NCBI GenBank assembly: GCA_001513895.1 | Contig: LLKO01000007.1 | Location: 248,001-312,000, forward strand | Direction: 5' to 3' | DNA: 64,000 bases | Source: Graphilbum fragrans | Taxonomy: Eukaryota > Ascomycota > Sordariomycetes > Ophiostomatales > Ophiostomataceae | In this document: positions 10,901 to 23,600 of the stretch, piece after piece | How positions within the stretch are numbered: the stretch's first letter is position 1 | Layout of the letters: the number at the start of each line of letters is the position of its first letter | Made by a program: the position numbers and the translations under genes | The notes under the pieces: generated by a model | What the model was told of the DNA's origin: nothing | Databases searched by the model: none | The model's input: only the letters and a program-made list of their open reading frames with translations

Positions 10901-12502
10901 GAATTTAGGCCTCTGGCTTCAGCACATCCGCCGCTACCGACAGCTATCCACCGTTATCCACCGCTATCCACCACCATGGCACCAGCGCTGGAGCCGCCCA
11001 GCGCCAGCCCATTGTGCTGGGATCTCCAGCCAATATGCAGAAATCCCGCAGTTCTGGGTAATTGGGTCAGTTCTTCCAACAGGAGCACCAGCGCAAAATG
11101 CACGAGGCAAATGGGCCGACTGGGGCGCCCTCGTGTGCCATTCCCCAGCAGGACGCACGCCAACAACTATAGCAAAAAACCAAACTTAGGCTCTTTTGCG
11201 CTTTTCCGAGTTGTCGTTTCTCTTTGTGCCGGTTTTTGAGCACTCGTTGAGACATCGTGTTCGCCTCATCCTTTTCGTCTTCCCTTGCTTCGTCTCTACG
11301 AATAGGTTCCGAGTGGTTCGACATTGCGTGCGTCGTACCAGCACCCGTACATAAATGTACGCCCAGATCACGATTACACGAAATACATACGCTACAATAT
11401 ACGAAGTACGGAGTACATTCACCGCTCCAGCCTCTCGTCCAATCCAGCTCACCTTGCCCCCTCCACCTAGACCCCGTTTCATCTCCACCTCGCCCCGACA
11501 GGGGCTGCAGCGAGAGCGAGCTGGTACGACGGAATAGTGCGAGTACATACGACTGCTTGCATTCTCTCCAAGAGGGGGAAGAGCCAGACTACGGCTACGA
11601 CGTGCAAGTACATCTACATACGACCGATATTGGACGCATTCCCAGCTCCGAGCTCCGTTTTCGTGGCAGCCGCCCCCTGGACCAACCATTGCATTCTCGC
11701 CCACTGCACAGCCAGCAGTCCACCTCATCCCCGGACAGGCGTAGCGCGTGCGCCTAGACTTGGGACTACTCCGTGGTCCGTTTGTACGAGTACGAGGACA
11801 CACGGAGTACTCGTGCAATAGGCCATTCCCCACGTCAAAGGACACGACCAAAAACCTGTATCGGCGAACCAGACCTGCCCCCCCAGGGTAGAGCCAAAGG
11901 AGGAACCAAAAGGGAGGGACCCGGCGAGCTGGCAGGGCAGCCCCACTAACAGGGAAGCAGATAATACAAGAGAGAGGAAGGGTGCGAGTAGTAGGGAGAG
12001 CCCAGGTGAACTCGACCGCGAACGACTAAAACTACGGAGTACGACTACAACTGCGACCCCGACTAAACGACGACTAGTAGTTCTCCGAGACGGGGACGTC
12101 GCAGCGCTGGTTTTCCGTCCGTGCCTGGCTGGGTATTCTAGTCCTCGCGTGAAAGAAGCCAGCTCGGCCATTCTGACGATTCTGGCGTGCGCGGTGGTTC
12201 GGGTCTTGGGGGCATTGTCTGGCACGGGAGGTCCGTCACCGAAAGCAACGCATGTCTTTATGCACTGCACAATTCCTACGTACGCCTTTTCTTGCCACAC
12301 CATCGTGAGCTTTCCGCATCGCCCTCGGCTTTCGTGACACGCGCTCTCGTCTCACTTCGACCATACCTATTTTCTCACCTCTCCTTCCCTCCTGCCTGCG
12401 TCTTCTGCTTCTTCTGCTCGACTGTGATGGGATACGCTCGAGACTCTGAGTTGGGACGGCCAGCCGCATTACCATATCGACGCTGGGGCCGGCGCTTTCA
12501 CG
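7969..12502. other. 4.5-kb gene desert, dense in TACGGAGTA motifs
   Basis: No gene is supported. From about 8000 to 8900 the DNA is GC-richer and could be the relic of a mobile or coding element, but every frame is broken and no reverse-transcriptase or transposase motif is visible. From about 8970 to 12050 the motif TACGGAGTA (either strand) occurs exactly at 9159, 9243, 10209, 10263, 10605, 11407 and 12033, with many one-base variants and TACGAGTAC relatives. Part of 11.4-12.5 kb is presumably the promoter and leader of the gene at 12503. Confidence 0.5.
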
Positions 12503-15409
12503 ATGCTCCGGCCTCCGGGGTCCGGACGGTCTCTGTCCAATGACGGCGGCACCGGCGACGACAGCAGCCACCGTGCTGTGCTCGTAGCCAGCGACGCAGA
12601 AGGGGTGGGTGTGGCAGACGCAGCGAACCATCCAGCCGATGTACCAGATGCGCCACCAGCACCTCATTCACACACATCCTCCCACACAGAACCAGACCCG
12701 ACGGCCCATCCATTACACGCCACACTTTCAACACCCGCCATACACAACTCGGATGTGCAACCATGGCCCACGGCCGACTCGTTTCTTCTTTCCCCGTCTT
12801 CCTCGACGCTTCAATCGCCCCCGACAACGTCTGCTCTTCCGATTGCTTCCCACAACCCGAACCTCGCCATACAGATCCTCCCTAGAGAGCCGTCCGCAGA
12901 CCCGTCTATCAGCACGCCGACCAACCCGGCCAGTGCACCGCCGCTGCCATCGCCGCCCCCGTCAGCCCCGTCTGTGACCGAAATAACCAAGGACAGGGAC
13001 GTGGAGCGGCTGGCCGGCGATCTTAGCCGCCATCACTTGGAGCGCGACAGCTTGCATCACCTCGACGTGACGTCGCCCGGCTTTGGCTTTGGCTTCGGCT
13101 ATGCACCCGCATCCGGGCTGATGGTCGACGAGGGCCTCGACGTCGATGACGATGACACCCATGCACACGGCTTCCCCATGCAGCCGCCGTCGCCCGACCC
13201 AAATCCCCATCCCTATGCATTCCAGTACCCATATCCGTATCCATATTCTTTCCCCCACACCACCAGCTCTCCCCACGGCTCTTCGCGCTTTGCTTTTGGC
13301 AGAGCTGCCACGCGGCCGGGGACCTCACAGCCAGAGGGCACGCAGCTGTCTGCGACGTCGCCGGTGTTGCCGTTTGCCAGCTCCGTGCTGGACCTCGAGG
13401 TCGACCCGGAGCCGTTTCGCGTGACAGCGCCTCCACATAGCCCATATTTCCTAGACACGGCCACCACGGATACGACAGATACGCCTGGACCATCCACACC
13501 ACAACATGTGGTCCGGCCGCCTGTGCGGTCCCAGACATGGTCCAGCCGATCGATGCGGCATCTGCCGTCCTACCGGCGGTCTCAGGCTCGGTCAGCCACG
13601 GCCGCTGCTCTTGTGCCGCCATCGCTGCCTCTCTCGCCTGCATCGCTCGCGCTTCCCGACCATGCACCAGCGCACGCCGATGTGCCGTCGTCGAGCTACG
13701 ATGTGCGCAGCTGGGTCCATACTAGCAGCACGATGGAAGTGCTCAGCCCCGGCATCACGGCCACGGCTCCGATCGCTATGCCCGTGATCTCAGCTCCGGC
13801 TTTGGATGTTCCGGCGACGCCTGCTCCCCCCGACCTCCCCTATGTGTCCAATCCTCTCGGCCTTGCAGCCATCACGGCCAATCCGGTCGAAGTCAATGCT
13901 GATGCTGATGCCAATGCGGGTGCGGATGCCGCCACAGCGAGCCGGCTGCTACCCACGTCCGCCTCGCCCTCGCCCTCGCCTGCCCATTCGCCGCTGCCCA
14001 CCATGCCCCCGTCGACAGCCGTGTCTGTGGCGGCCGCCTTTGCGCCGCCCTCGCCGCTGCGCCCCGACGACGTGGCCGATGCAGATACGGATGCGGATGC
14101 TGCCAATGCCGTCACAGCCGCCTCAGCCACCATGATGGCTGGTCTGGACGACGACGCCGCGTGGGGATTCCCGCCACCGCTCACTTCGCTGCTGCCCATC
14201 CAAGCCTCCACTGCCTCTCCTGCCTCTCCTGCCTCCCACGCGTTCGAGGTCGACATGCAAGACGCGGGCCACGTCGGCCATCGTGCCGCGCGGCCTTCCA
14301 GCTCCGTCATTTATACGTCGGCACCAGCCATTGATCCGGGCTCGCCCTCCGCGGTGCGACATTCGGCTACCTTTTCTGCTGCCACCCTCCACCCCTCGAT
14401 CACCGCGGCCAGCGACGCCAGCCACAGCTACAACTACAGCCACAGCCTCAGCTACCACCAGCTGGCCCAGCAGTTCCAGAGCCAGCACCCTCGCTACCAC
14501 CGCAGCCGCAGCCGCAGCCGCCGTGGCAGCCATCGCAGCAGTCTTCGCAGCGGTCCTGTTGCTGCTGCTGCGTCTGCTTCTGCGAGAGCTGGGGCCGATG
14601 CGAGTGTGGCCGACAGCAGAGACGGCGACGGTGAGGGCTACCACTTTAGCTTCGGCGACGGCAGCGGCAGCGGCAGCGGCAGCGGCAGCGGCAGTGCCGC
14701 TACGACCATTCCCGCCGACTACGTCCAGGCGATGAGCAATCGGCGACGCATGATGGACATGCGCATGCAGAGCATGCTGGCCTCGGTGCGAGGCGTGCCA
14801 GCATCGAGTGCGTCCGCAGTGTTGGCGGTGTCGGCCGCTTCGGCCGTGTCTGCTCTGTCCGCTGTGTCCGCGTCTTCTGCGTCTTCACCTTTGGCAGGCT
14901 CACCAGCCGCTCCGACAGACGCCCGCCCCCACGACCTCCACAACCTCGACGACGCGGCGTACCTACCGTCGCAGCGCCATCTGCCTCTGCCTCTGCCTCT
15001 GCCTCCGCCTCCGTCGCCGCTGTGGTACCAGTTGTCGGCCGAGGTGGCTCTGCGGTGCCAGAACCTGGTGCACAGTCGGCCGCGAATGAGGCGACGGAAA
15101 AAGGACCATGCAGGCGGTAGCGGTGACGGCGATGGAGGCGCGGCCAGCAGTGTGGGCGGAACCTCCAGAACTGGTACCGGCACCCGCGCCGAAGCAGCCG
15201 GCGCCGGAGCCAGTGTCGACAGCGACGAGGGCGACCGGAAGCGGCGAAAGGGGCCGGAGGTGCCCTCGTACGTCATGTCTGCGCCCATGTCGGCCGAAGA
15301 AGCCCCGACGGCGGCCCTTGCTTCCGCTACTACGGACCCTGCGAAGACAGCGGTGACGACGACGACGGACGCCGGCCTGGACGACCCGATGCGAATGGAC
15401 ACATCGTGA
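12503..15409 (+). CDS. Large, mostly disordered protein of unknown function
   Basis: A single uninterrupted frame of 968 codons from an ATG. Composition is dominated by Ala, Ser, Pro and Asp, with Ser/Gly repeats (GGCAGC units, about 14660-14695) and Ala/Asp runs, so most of the chain is predicted disordered. Segments that look constrained are TEITKDRDVERLAGDLSRHH (around residue 155), the basic amphipathic block DYVQAMSNRRRMMDMRMQSM (about 740-760), and WYQLSAEVALRCQNLVHSRP followed by RMRRRKK (about 845-870), which could be a helix plus nuclear localisation signal. No signal peptide or membrane segment. I do not recognise a family; a nuclear regulatory role is only a guess. The length of the open frame and codon bias support a real gene. 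Confidence 0.7.
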   Translation: MLRPPGSGRSLSNDGGTGDDSSHRAVLVASDAEGVGVADAANHPADVPDAPPAPHSHTSSHTEPDPTAHPLHATLSTPAIHNSDVQPWPTADSFLLSPSSSTLQSPPTTSALPIASHNPNLAIQILPREPSADPSISTPTNPASAPPLPSPPPSAPSVTEITKDRDVERLAGDLSRHHLERDSLHHLDVTSPGFGFGFGYAPASGLMVDEGLDVDDDDTHAHGFPMQPPSPDPNPHPYAFQYPYPYPYSFPHTTSSPHGSSRFAFGRAATRPGTSQPEGTQLSATSPVLPFASSVLDLEVDPEPFRVTAPPHSPYFLDTATTDTTDTPGPSTPQHVVRPPVRSQTWSSRSMRHLPSYRRSQARSATAAALVPPSLPLSPASLALPDHAPAHADVPSSSYDVRSWVHTSSTMEVLSPGITATAPIAMPVISAPALDVPATPAPPDLPYVSNPLGLAAITANPVEVNADADANAGADAATASRLLPTSASPSPSPAHSPLPTMPPSTAVSVAAAFAPPSPLRPDDVADADTDADAANAVTAASATMMAGLDDDAAWGFPPPLTSLLPIQASTASPASPASHAFEVDMQDAGHVGHRAARPSSSVIYTSAPAIDPGSPSAVRHSATFSAATLHPSITAASDASHSYNYSHSLSYHQLAQQFQSQHPRYHRSRSRSRRGSHRSSLRSGPVAAAASASARAGADASVADSRDGDGEGYHFSFGDGSGSGSGSGSGSAATTIPADYVQAMSNRRRMMDMRMQSMLASVRGVPASSASAVLAVSAASAVSALSAVSASSASSPLAGSPAAPTDARPHDLHNLDDAAYLPSQRHLPLPLPLPPPPSPLWYQLSAEVALRCQNLVHSRPRMRRRKKDHAGGSGDGDGGAASSVGGTSRTGTGTRAEAAGAGASVDSDEGDRKRRKGPEVPSYVMSAPMSAEEAPTAALASATTDPAKTAVTTTTDAGLDDPMRMDTS

Positions 15410-18400
15410 GACATGGGCGTGGCGGGCCCGATGAAGCGACCACACTAGATGCCTGCACCCATTCGCCGTCTTCGATACATTGTTTTGTTTTCCCCACTAC
15501 AGATATACCCCCTCTGCGCATTGAATTTTTGATTCTTGTTCCAGGCATTGGTTGCATGCATCTATTTGGTGTTTGATTTCTACTCTTGTTTTACACTACA
15601 TCTAGGAGGCCAAGGCGGGGTGGAGATCCAAGGTCTGAGGACTCGGCATGGAAGGGTGGAAAGCGCATAGGAGGGCATCATAGGGACAGTGAACAGGCGG
15701 CCCAGAGATAGGACAAAGGGCACTTTAGGAGCAGGACCGGAAGACCCCCCACAGCTGTTGCTGTGCGTGTGCCATGACGAGATATAATTACAAAATCACA
15801 AACTCTATCATCACCCAATGCACGCCATGCAGAGACCCAATCCTCCAGGCCTAGCTGCTCTTTTACTGTGTGCACAAATCCCCTCCTCATCAAAGAACCA
15901 TTTGGCCGCTTCTCCCCGGTCTCTGGCCTGCCGTCCACCAACAAAGCAGCAACAAAAAAGCTCTCCTACCGTTCGGCTTGATATCGCTCCGCATAGGTCA
16001 CCATTTCTGGATAGGCATTCATTTTCGGGGACGCATCGTTCTTCTGTAGCTCCTCTTCCTGTGCTTTTTCTTCTCTTTTTTTAGACGCCGCCCATCCTAC
16101 CACGGCGTATCCTTGTGCCGTAGTCCGTAGTCTGCTCCTCCTAGTCACTATCATCGTACATACGGAGTAGACAGCTGGTGTGGGTGAGGGAGCTATACGA
16201 GTACGAACAAGACCAGAAATCCCCTCTTCCCCTCCTCCTCGTGGCTGCCATGCCACTTCGGACGGTTTTATTTTTATTTTTGTCTTCTTACTTCTTGCTT
16301 TCTCAATGCCCTGCCCTTGCATGACGCCACAATCCTACACGATAAGAACCGCTGTCAAATTTCGTCCCTTGCATTGTGCCTTGGACACAGGCCACCTCCG
16401 CCCCTCGTCCTGTTGCCTGACAGGTCGCCTGCTTACATCTCCCGCAAACAGAGGGTGCTTTTGCCAAGAGAGCCGGCGATCATCGTGTGTTATTCCGTAT
16501 TTGCTTCAGCCAAGAGTGTGTACTCATGTGTGTATAACATGTGTGTACATCCGTCATCCACATGTAGGTGATACATTTGTCAGCGCGGTTGGTCTGGGCT
16601 GGTTGTAAGTTTTACGTGTCTTTTGTGTGTTTTTTGTATGGTCTAAATTGTTGGCATGTGCACAGAGCAAGGGCATATAGCCAAGACCTTTCCGCAGGCG
16701 GAGAGGGCGATGGGGTACCACGAGTGCGGCCGTCTGTTGTTGTAAGGGGGGGGATAGGATTGACAAAAGGTAACACAAAAACCCAAAAACAACAACCTCA
16801 AAACAGACCAGGGATGTCGGGTATCTCGCGAGATGGAGGCACCCGAATTGAAGGGAAAAAAGGAGAGGGAGGATGGACCATGATGTGACGGAAAATGGAT
16901 GGATGCGGGGATGCTGAGTGAACGGCGACCATATTTCATGGTGGATGCTAGTCCGTCAGAAACATGTGGCTAATACAACTGCGAACGATGAACGTCAGCT
17001 TTACCTCAAAAGCTATGGCAACTTCGGTGAACACTGATCGACAGAGCGGCCTGGGGTAGGGGGGGGCGGCCGGGGGGTTGCCAAAACTAGACTGCGGTAT
17101 GGATGTGCACATAGCCATCACTTTGTGGAGTAGTTGTATACGGGCGCTCAGCTCTATTGCATCTACTGGTCTGTCTACTTTTGTATACTCGTACTGACCC
17201 ATACTGGTCTCCGGTCCATTGAACTACTGCTGCTGGTCGACTAGTCTACGGTTTGTTACTGGTCTGCTGGCGTATTGGCCCTACACTACTGCTCCCTTCT
17301 CCCTTCATCGAGCACCGCGCCGTTATATTGGCCGGGATAGGTATAGGATGGTCCATCACGGGCAACAGGCAGAGGGGCAAAGAGGAGGAGACAGAAATGC
17401 GTTGGAGGGAATGGGAGGGGGGACAGGGGAAAATAAAACTGCAATAGATCTCGGGACCGAAGGCCGAACAGCTATCAAACCACGCAAGGCGCCACAAACA
17501 TTTTTCCCACGTCAAACTAGCTTCTCAGAGCTAGGGAAGCGGGGGGCAGGGTAAGGAAACTAGCTGCTGTTCACGTCAAGGTGGGCAGCCTTGGGAGGGG
17601 GGGAGTGATGCTGTGATACGGGCTGCCACGATAGGCATAGAGCGACAGAGAGTGAATGTGTTACGTCAAAGCGTCAAAAACCCCAAATATGCATATCCTA
17701 TTGAAAAAGGGAAGCGTCGAACACGAAAATGGCTCGCGGAGGGAGGGGGTCATGCAAAAAGAGCTAATTGTGGAGGGGGGGGGAGATTGACGGGTTGTTG
17801 GTGATGTAAAACAGAGCGAGAGCTGTGACTGGTCAGTGTTGCAACGAGGAGGTAGTGCGGCGTCTGTGGTTTTGCTGGTCTAGTCAAATACAACACACGA
17901 TTGGTTGAGCCGCGAGGCAGCCTGGGCCTGGGGGACATGTAGAGGTGCTGCTGAGGATAGCGAGGAGGCACAAGAGCCACCAGAGGAGCCTGGACCAGAA
18001 AGGCACGCGCGATATACGGCCCCAGGCAGCCTAAGCGGCCAACGATGGCCCATAGTAGGACTCGTAGCGTTGTTTTGGTGCCCGAAAGTGAACGGCGACA
18101 GGGATGCACTAAAAAGGGTCGACGAGGAGAGAGGACATAAGAGGAGGAGGGGCGACACTGCCTTAGTCAACACCACGCGGTCGGCCGGTTGGCAGACTTG
18201 GTTGGCCACCAGCCACATGGGAGGTGGCGGCTGTACTGAAGGGCAACTATCATGAATGGGGAATGTCCCCCGAGGGAGCTGTTGGGACATGAGTGAGGGC
18301 AAGCACGAGTACATATGCCGTCGGCGTACGTCGTACTCGCAGCAAAGTCGCAGTGGTAAGTCGTATTCGCCCTAGCTGTCATGTTCAGCTCTGCCCCAGC

Positions 18401-20446
18401 AGTTAGACTCTTGGACGTTTTAACGAGCTGTCGTATTGTGTCGGGGATCGACGGGCCCTCGTCTTTCACGGCGGTTCTTTTTATATCCTGGACGGATGGT
18501 GTGGTTTGTGGCTGCGTCTTGGGTATTTTGTGATTTGCGCGTTTTTTTGTCTCGTTGTGCTCCGTAGGCACCTCGTATAATGCACTTATCTGGGGTCAGC
18601 TGCGTGCCAGCCGTGCAGTCTGTCCACAACAATAGCAGCAGCAGCAGCAGCAAAGAACACGACCGCCTCTGTCTCTTTCGAGCAGCACATGCAAGTGTTG
18701 GGTTGGGCCCCCTTGTCTGTGGTGTGGCCAGCCTTTCCTAAAAGGCTCCAACAACTCACGCCAATGCCCATCACGGTCGCATCGCTGCATTTTGGGCCAA
18801 TACTCAATACACAACTCGTTGTCCGTGCAGCGCTAGACAAAGAAAAGTGAGGCTGTGTGGTCGGGGCGACGCCCGAGTCGCTCGAGAAACCGTCTTTTTC
18901 TTGCTTCCTCGTTCTTTGAGGTAGTGCCCTTGATGCGTGCTCTAGATGCAGATCCAGCGGCTCTAGGATATTTACAGAGACGAAAATGCGGAGAGAAGAG
19001 AAGAAAGAGGGAAGACGATTGAAAAAGAACAAAATGAACAAAAAAGACGAGCATAAAAATCAAGAGACAAAAAGAGACAAAAACAGGCAACAAAAGTACA
19101 CACATACTTTCATTGTAGACAAAGTCGCAACTGGTACGTCTCTACCAGGCATGCATCGTGGATTGCCGCTGGGGTCGCTGCTGAGAATGCTGGCCGAGTT
19201 GCTCCTTGCAACTGGAGGCGGGAGGAATGCTTGGCCCTTGTATTTCTGTATTTCGCCAGTTGGGCTTAGTTCGTCTTTTCACCCCCCCAAGGGCGACGGT
19301 CTCCCTGTGTTCCCGCATTCCATCCAATCATATTACACCTTTGCGACAGCGACTAGCAGCGCTGATTGGCCGGCATCCCGCGAGGATTAACGTTTAGAGC
19401 GCCGCAGTCAAGCCCACCGTCGCCGCCGCCAGACCCGAGGCGCCTCGGCCATGGCATGCAGCTGTAGTCGTATGTATGTAGATGGTTGTCTCTGGCGGTT
19501 TTGGCCGGTACTCGTCTCCACCTGACGTGAGCAGAGGTACCCCGTGCAAAAGAACGAGGCGAGAATGTGTAGCAGATTGCCCGGGAGACCATCTTTCTGA
19601 AGCGGTGATGTGCGTGGGCAGGCTAGACACAGAAACTGGAGGACCTGGACTGGGCAGAGAAGCTTGCCGTCTGCCGACATGGAGCAGAGCTAGCCGGCGC
19701 CCTCTTTGGCTGTGGCCATCGTTGCTGTGCGACTGGATTGTACTCGTGTGTCTGGCCCTTTCTCGCCATGTTGACCTGATATCAGGTCTGGTGTCTGCAC
19801 TACTAGTCTTTTTTTCTTCCTCCTTCACATCCTCTTCCCTGCCTCTGCGACTTTCTGCCACCTTGCCCTCCTACCTTTGATGATTGCTTCGCAATTGTTA
19901 GTTTCTTTCGGCAGCGTCCTTGCTAGCCCTCCTTTCTGGTCCCCTATCTGCGATTCTCTCTATCTTTCTGTCGCTCCTCTTTCTGTCTCCGTTCTCCCAC
20001 TGCTACAACACACCGATCATCGCTCTTCAGCTGCTCTGGTCCAACAGTCCCCGATGCGCCCGTTTAGCCATCACCAGGACTGACAAGGGAGAGTGGTTTG
20101 ACCGAATCTATTCTTGTGTTTGTGTCGTAGCTGTTTGTGGTTGTGGCTGCAGAGAGAAGTGGCGGCAGCTGCCTCGTGTCCCAAAAAGGGATAAACACAC
20201 AACACAGACAACCCACGGCGACCAACAACAACCAACGCCCAGTAGTCTGTCTCCAGGCTACTGCTGAGGCAAAGCGGCTGTTGTCTCACCGTCTCATCTG
20301 TTTTTGTTGTCTTTCTTTCCAGTGCGCTCTCCAGGCCATACTCAGCAGCCAGCCAAAAAAAGACGGCAACAAAGAATAAAACAAAAAGGAGAAAAAAAGA
20401 AAAACGCAGCACCACAACAAAGAGCCCGAACAAAGGGACGACGGCC
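15410..20446. other. 5-kb stretch without a supported gene, upstream of wetA
   Basis: Several frames of 80-150 codons exist on both strands, but none shows a domain, a signal peptide or a plausible splice structure. The stretch has many poly-pyrimidine and poly-purine tracts. Much of 18-20.4 kb is presumably the promoter and 5' leader of the wetA-like gene, whose regulation in other fungi depends on long upstream regions. One TACGGAGTA motif lies at 16161-16169 and a short GCA repeat near 18633-18652. Confidence 0.5.
19184..19567 (+). promoter_or_regulatory. Cluster of four CATTCY sites upstream of wetA (candidate AbaA elements)
   Basis: CATTCY, the AbaA (TEA/ATTS-type) response element described in Aspergillus, occurs on either strand at 19184-19189 (AGAATG), 19224-19229 (GGAATG), 19316-19321 (CATTCC) and 19562-19567 (AGAATG), about 0.9-1.3 kb before the wetA start. 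By chance about 0.4 would be expected in this span. A BrlA-like MRAGGGR match (CAAGGGA) is at 20084-20090. AbaA-to-WetA control is established in Aspergillus; here it is inference. Confidence 0.35.
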
Positions 20447-20591
20447 ATGAGTGCTGCTACTGCAGACGTACAAGGGAGGCCTGGGGAAGGCGAGGTGCGT
20501 GCAGACGCTGCGCAGACGGACGGCGGTGTGCCGCTGTTCCAGCTGTTTGCGCCGACGGCGCCGTATGACGTTGCCAGCCTGATGCCAGGTG

Positions 20592-20624
<33 letters not shown>

Positions 20625-23600
20625 CACAGGTGGCTGCGTTGTATGCAGCAGCAGCCGCCGCCGCGGCTGCGTCGTCTGCGTCGCCGCCAGCGACAGCGTC
20701 GTCTTCGGCCGGGTCGCCGTTGGCGCACTTTGCCGCCATGGGGGGGGTCAGGCCGGGGTCCAGCGACTTTTTGCATCCCGAGGACCACAGCAGCCACCAG
20801 GCGGCTGCCCAGCGCCAGCAATGGCTGCTGTTGCAGCAATATCAGCAGATGCTGCTTCTGCAGCAGCAGGGGCTGCTCCCGCCGCATTTGCTGCAGCAGC
20901 AGACGCAGATGCAGCAACACCACCAGTCATCCGACCTGGACATCCCTGGGCCTGGCTTCGGGACCGAAGGCCAACGGCTCGCCCCCCCTCCATCTTGTGG
21001 TCCGTCGGCGGCGCCGCCTCTGGTGGCTGGCCAGGGCCCGGCCTTTCCTCTTTTGCATGCTAGCGCGCAGGGCCAGCATCTGCAGCCGCCAGTCCAGCAG
21101 CAACACCAGCAACACCAGCAACACCAGCAACACCAGCAACACCAGCAACACCAGCAGCACCAGCAGCACCAGCAACACCACACACAGCACCACGTTCACT
21201 TGCACGCTTCGCCGTTGCAGCCCGAACAAAGAAGCGCGACCGTCACCTGGCCGCCCCCGCCGCCGTCGCCGATCGCCAGTAGTCCCCCCAGCGAGAGCCA
21301 GCACCAGAGCCAAAACCCCAGCCAAAACCACAGCCAACGCCCAAACCACCACGGGCGTGTCCCAATCGGGAACAATGCCAGCACCGCGCCTGTCCACGCA
21401 GCCCTGTCGATGGGGTCTAGGGAGGCTGCGGGTGCTTCGCATGGCCCAGGCGCGCCAACGGGTGCCACGTTCGCCGATGCAGACTTGCTGCGCTTCCAAG
21501 ATCTGTCCATCATGCACCCTGCCGACGGCTCTCACACGGCCGTCCTCGCCCATCCCCAACCGTACCCCTTGCTCCCTGCTGGCCTGCCCACCAACCTCAC
21601 GCACTCTGACAGCTCAGCTACTATAACTGGCCTGCCTCCCCCGTCTGCCTCGTCTTTGTCGACATTGTCCCCCTGCCCTCCCCACACGTCGCCTCCTGCC
21701 TCGTCTCCATCTCATGCTCCTGCTCACGCTCACGCTCCCGCTCCCGCTCCCTCGCATCTTCCGCCTCATCCACCTCACACGCCTTCCGCCCGCTCGGCTG
21801 CCACTCCCAAGAAACAGCAGCTGCCCCGGCTTCCTCGCCAGCACCCCCAGACAGTGGCCGCCCAGCTGTCCGCGTCCTCCTCGCCCAAAAAGTCCGGACG
21901 CTTCGAGAGCATCTACGCCACCATCCGCAAGGCCACCAACATGCGTCGCGCGCGTCTCTTTGCCCCCGAGCCTCCGCCGGTCACCGTGGCCCCCTTGGCC
22001 ACGCTGCGCGACGTCGACGGCTCGCCGCTGGCCCGCATGTCTCACATGGCCCAGATGGCCCAGATGGCCCAGATGTCCCACATGGCTCCGATGCCACACA
22101 TGGCGCACATGGCCGAGATGCCCTCGCAGACCCAGCACCTCCTGCAAAAGAGCCACTACCCCGGCGACCTCGACCTGTCCGGGCTCGCCGCCGCCGTCAA
22201 GAGCTTCCCGCCAACGCCGCCGCTGACCGGCATGGCCGCCTCGCTGTCGTCCGCCTCGTCCTCGTCCGCCGCCTCCTCGTCCGCGGAGTCCTCCCTTGCC
22301 TCCTCGGCCGCGTCGTCCTTTGCTGACCACGCGCCGTACATGCACAATCTGACGCATCCCGCACATGATGCTGCTGCTGCCGCGGCTGCTGGCGACGATC
22401 CGTTTGTCGACAATGGCGCCGCGTACTACGCCGATGGCCGGCACAGAGTGGCCGCGAGCTCGCCGCCGCTGGGCGCCGACGCCCGCCGCAGTGTGTCCGC
22501 TGCTGCCCTCGCCGGGGCCAAGCCCGACTGGCAGAGAGACGCCCAGTTTTTGTCGCCGACCGACTTCCTGGCTAGCGCCGGCGCTCCTCTCCCCGGCCAG
22601 ACGGACATGGATGCTGCTGATGCTGCTGCTGCTGCTGCCTCGCAGACCGGCAACATCAACGCCAATGCCAACGCCATGGACATGGACGAAGACTGGTGGC
22701 ACGAGTCCATCGTGGACGCCGCGGTTGGCCCTGTCAGCGACGCCGGCAGCGACAGCGGCAGCGGCGGCGACGTGCCGCACTACACGCACATCCAGCCGCA
22801 GCACCCCGGCGACCTGGCGGCGTCCATGCCCATGTCGGCGTCGTCGTCGGCTGCTTCGTCGGCTGCGTCTGCGGACAATACCGCGCCCAGCGACCCCTCT
22901 GCCCACAGCCTGGCCATGCACCTGCAGCAGCAGCAGCAGTATCTGCTCGACCAGCAGCAGCACATCAGCTACGCCGACATGGACCTGGCCACCCGCGGCC
23001 TGCTCATCCAGCTGGCCCAGCAGTACCACCAGCCGCCGCCGCTGCCGGATATGTCGCACATGTCGCCGCACCTGGCCGCCATGATGCCATCCATGCCGGA
23101 TCTGGGCGACATCGGTGACATGCCCGGCGACTTGGCGGGCCACATGATGTCCATGTCCATGCCCCCTCACATGGCGCCCATGGTCCAGCAGAACGGCAGC
23201 CAGTACTACTTCCCGGGCGTCGGTGCTGCGTCGTCGGCACCGCTCCCGGATGCGGCGGCGTCTGCCGCCCAGGACGGCCGCCATCACAACCGCGGCACCC
23301 ATTCCCGCCGCCCGAAGCCCCGTGCTCCGTCGGCCGGGGCTCGCCACCACCACCGCTACGAATCGCTGTCGCCGCGCAAGCGCCGCAGTGTCAGCAATAT
23401 GAGCTCCGGCGGCGGCGCCAGCGACAACGAAGACGCCGTCGATGATGGCCACAGCGGTGCGGCGCGGCCCATGAGCCGCCGGTCTCACTCCATGCAGGGC
23501 CTCTCCCATGCCGCCGCTGCCGGAGGAGCTCCGGGACCCACACCGCCGACTCCGGGCAGCATCCGCAAACGCCGGTCGACCAACAGTCTGCGCCGAGATT

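Noticed and set aside
11186..11851. 221-codon minus-strand frame
   Set aside because: It spans motif-rich DNA; no domain or coding composition is visible.
21614..23509. 631-codon antisense frame opposite wetA
   Set aside because: Arg/Gly/His-rich shadow of a GC-rich coding strand; the plus-strand wetA block explains the sequence.
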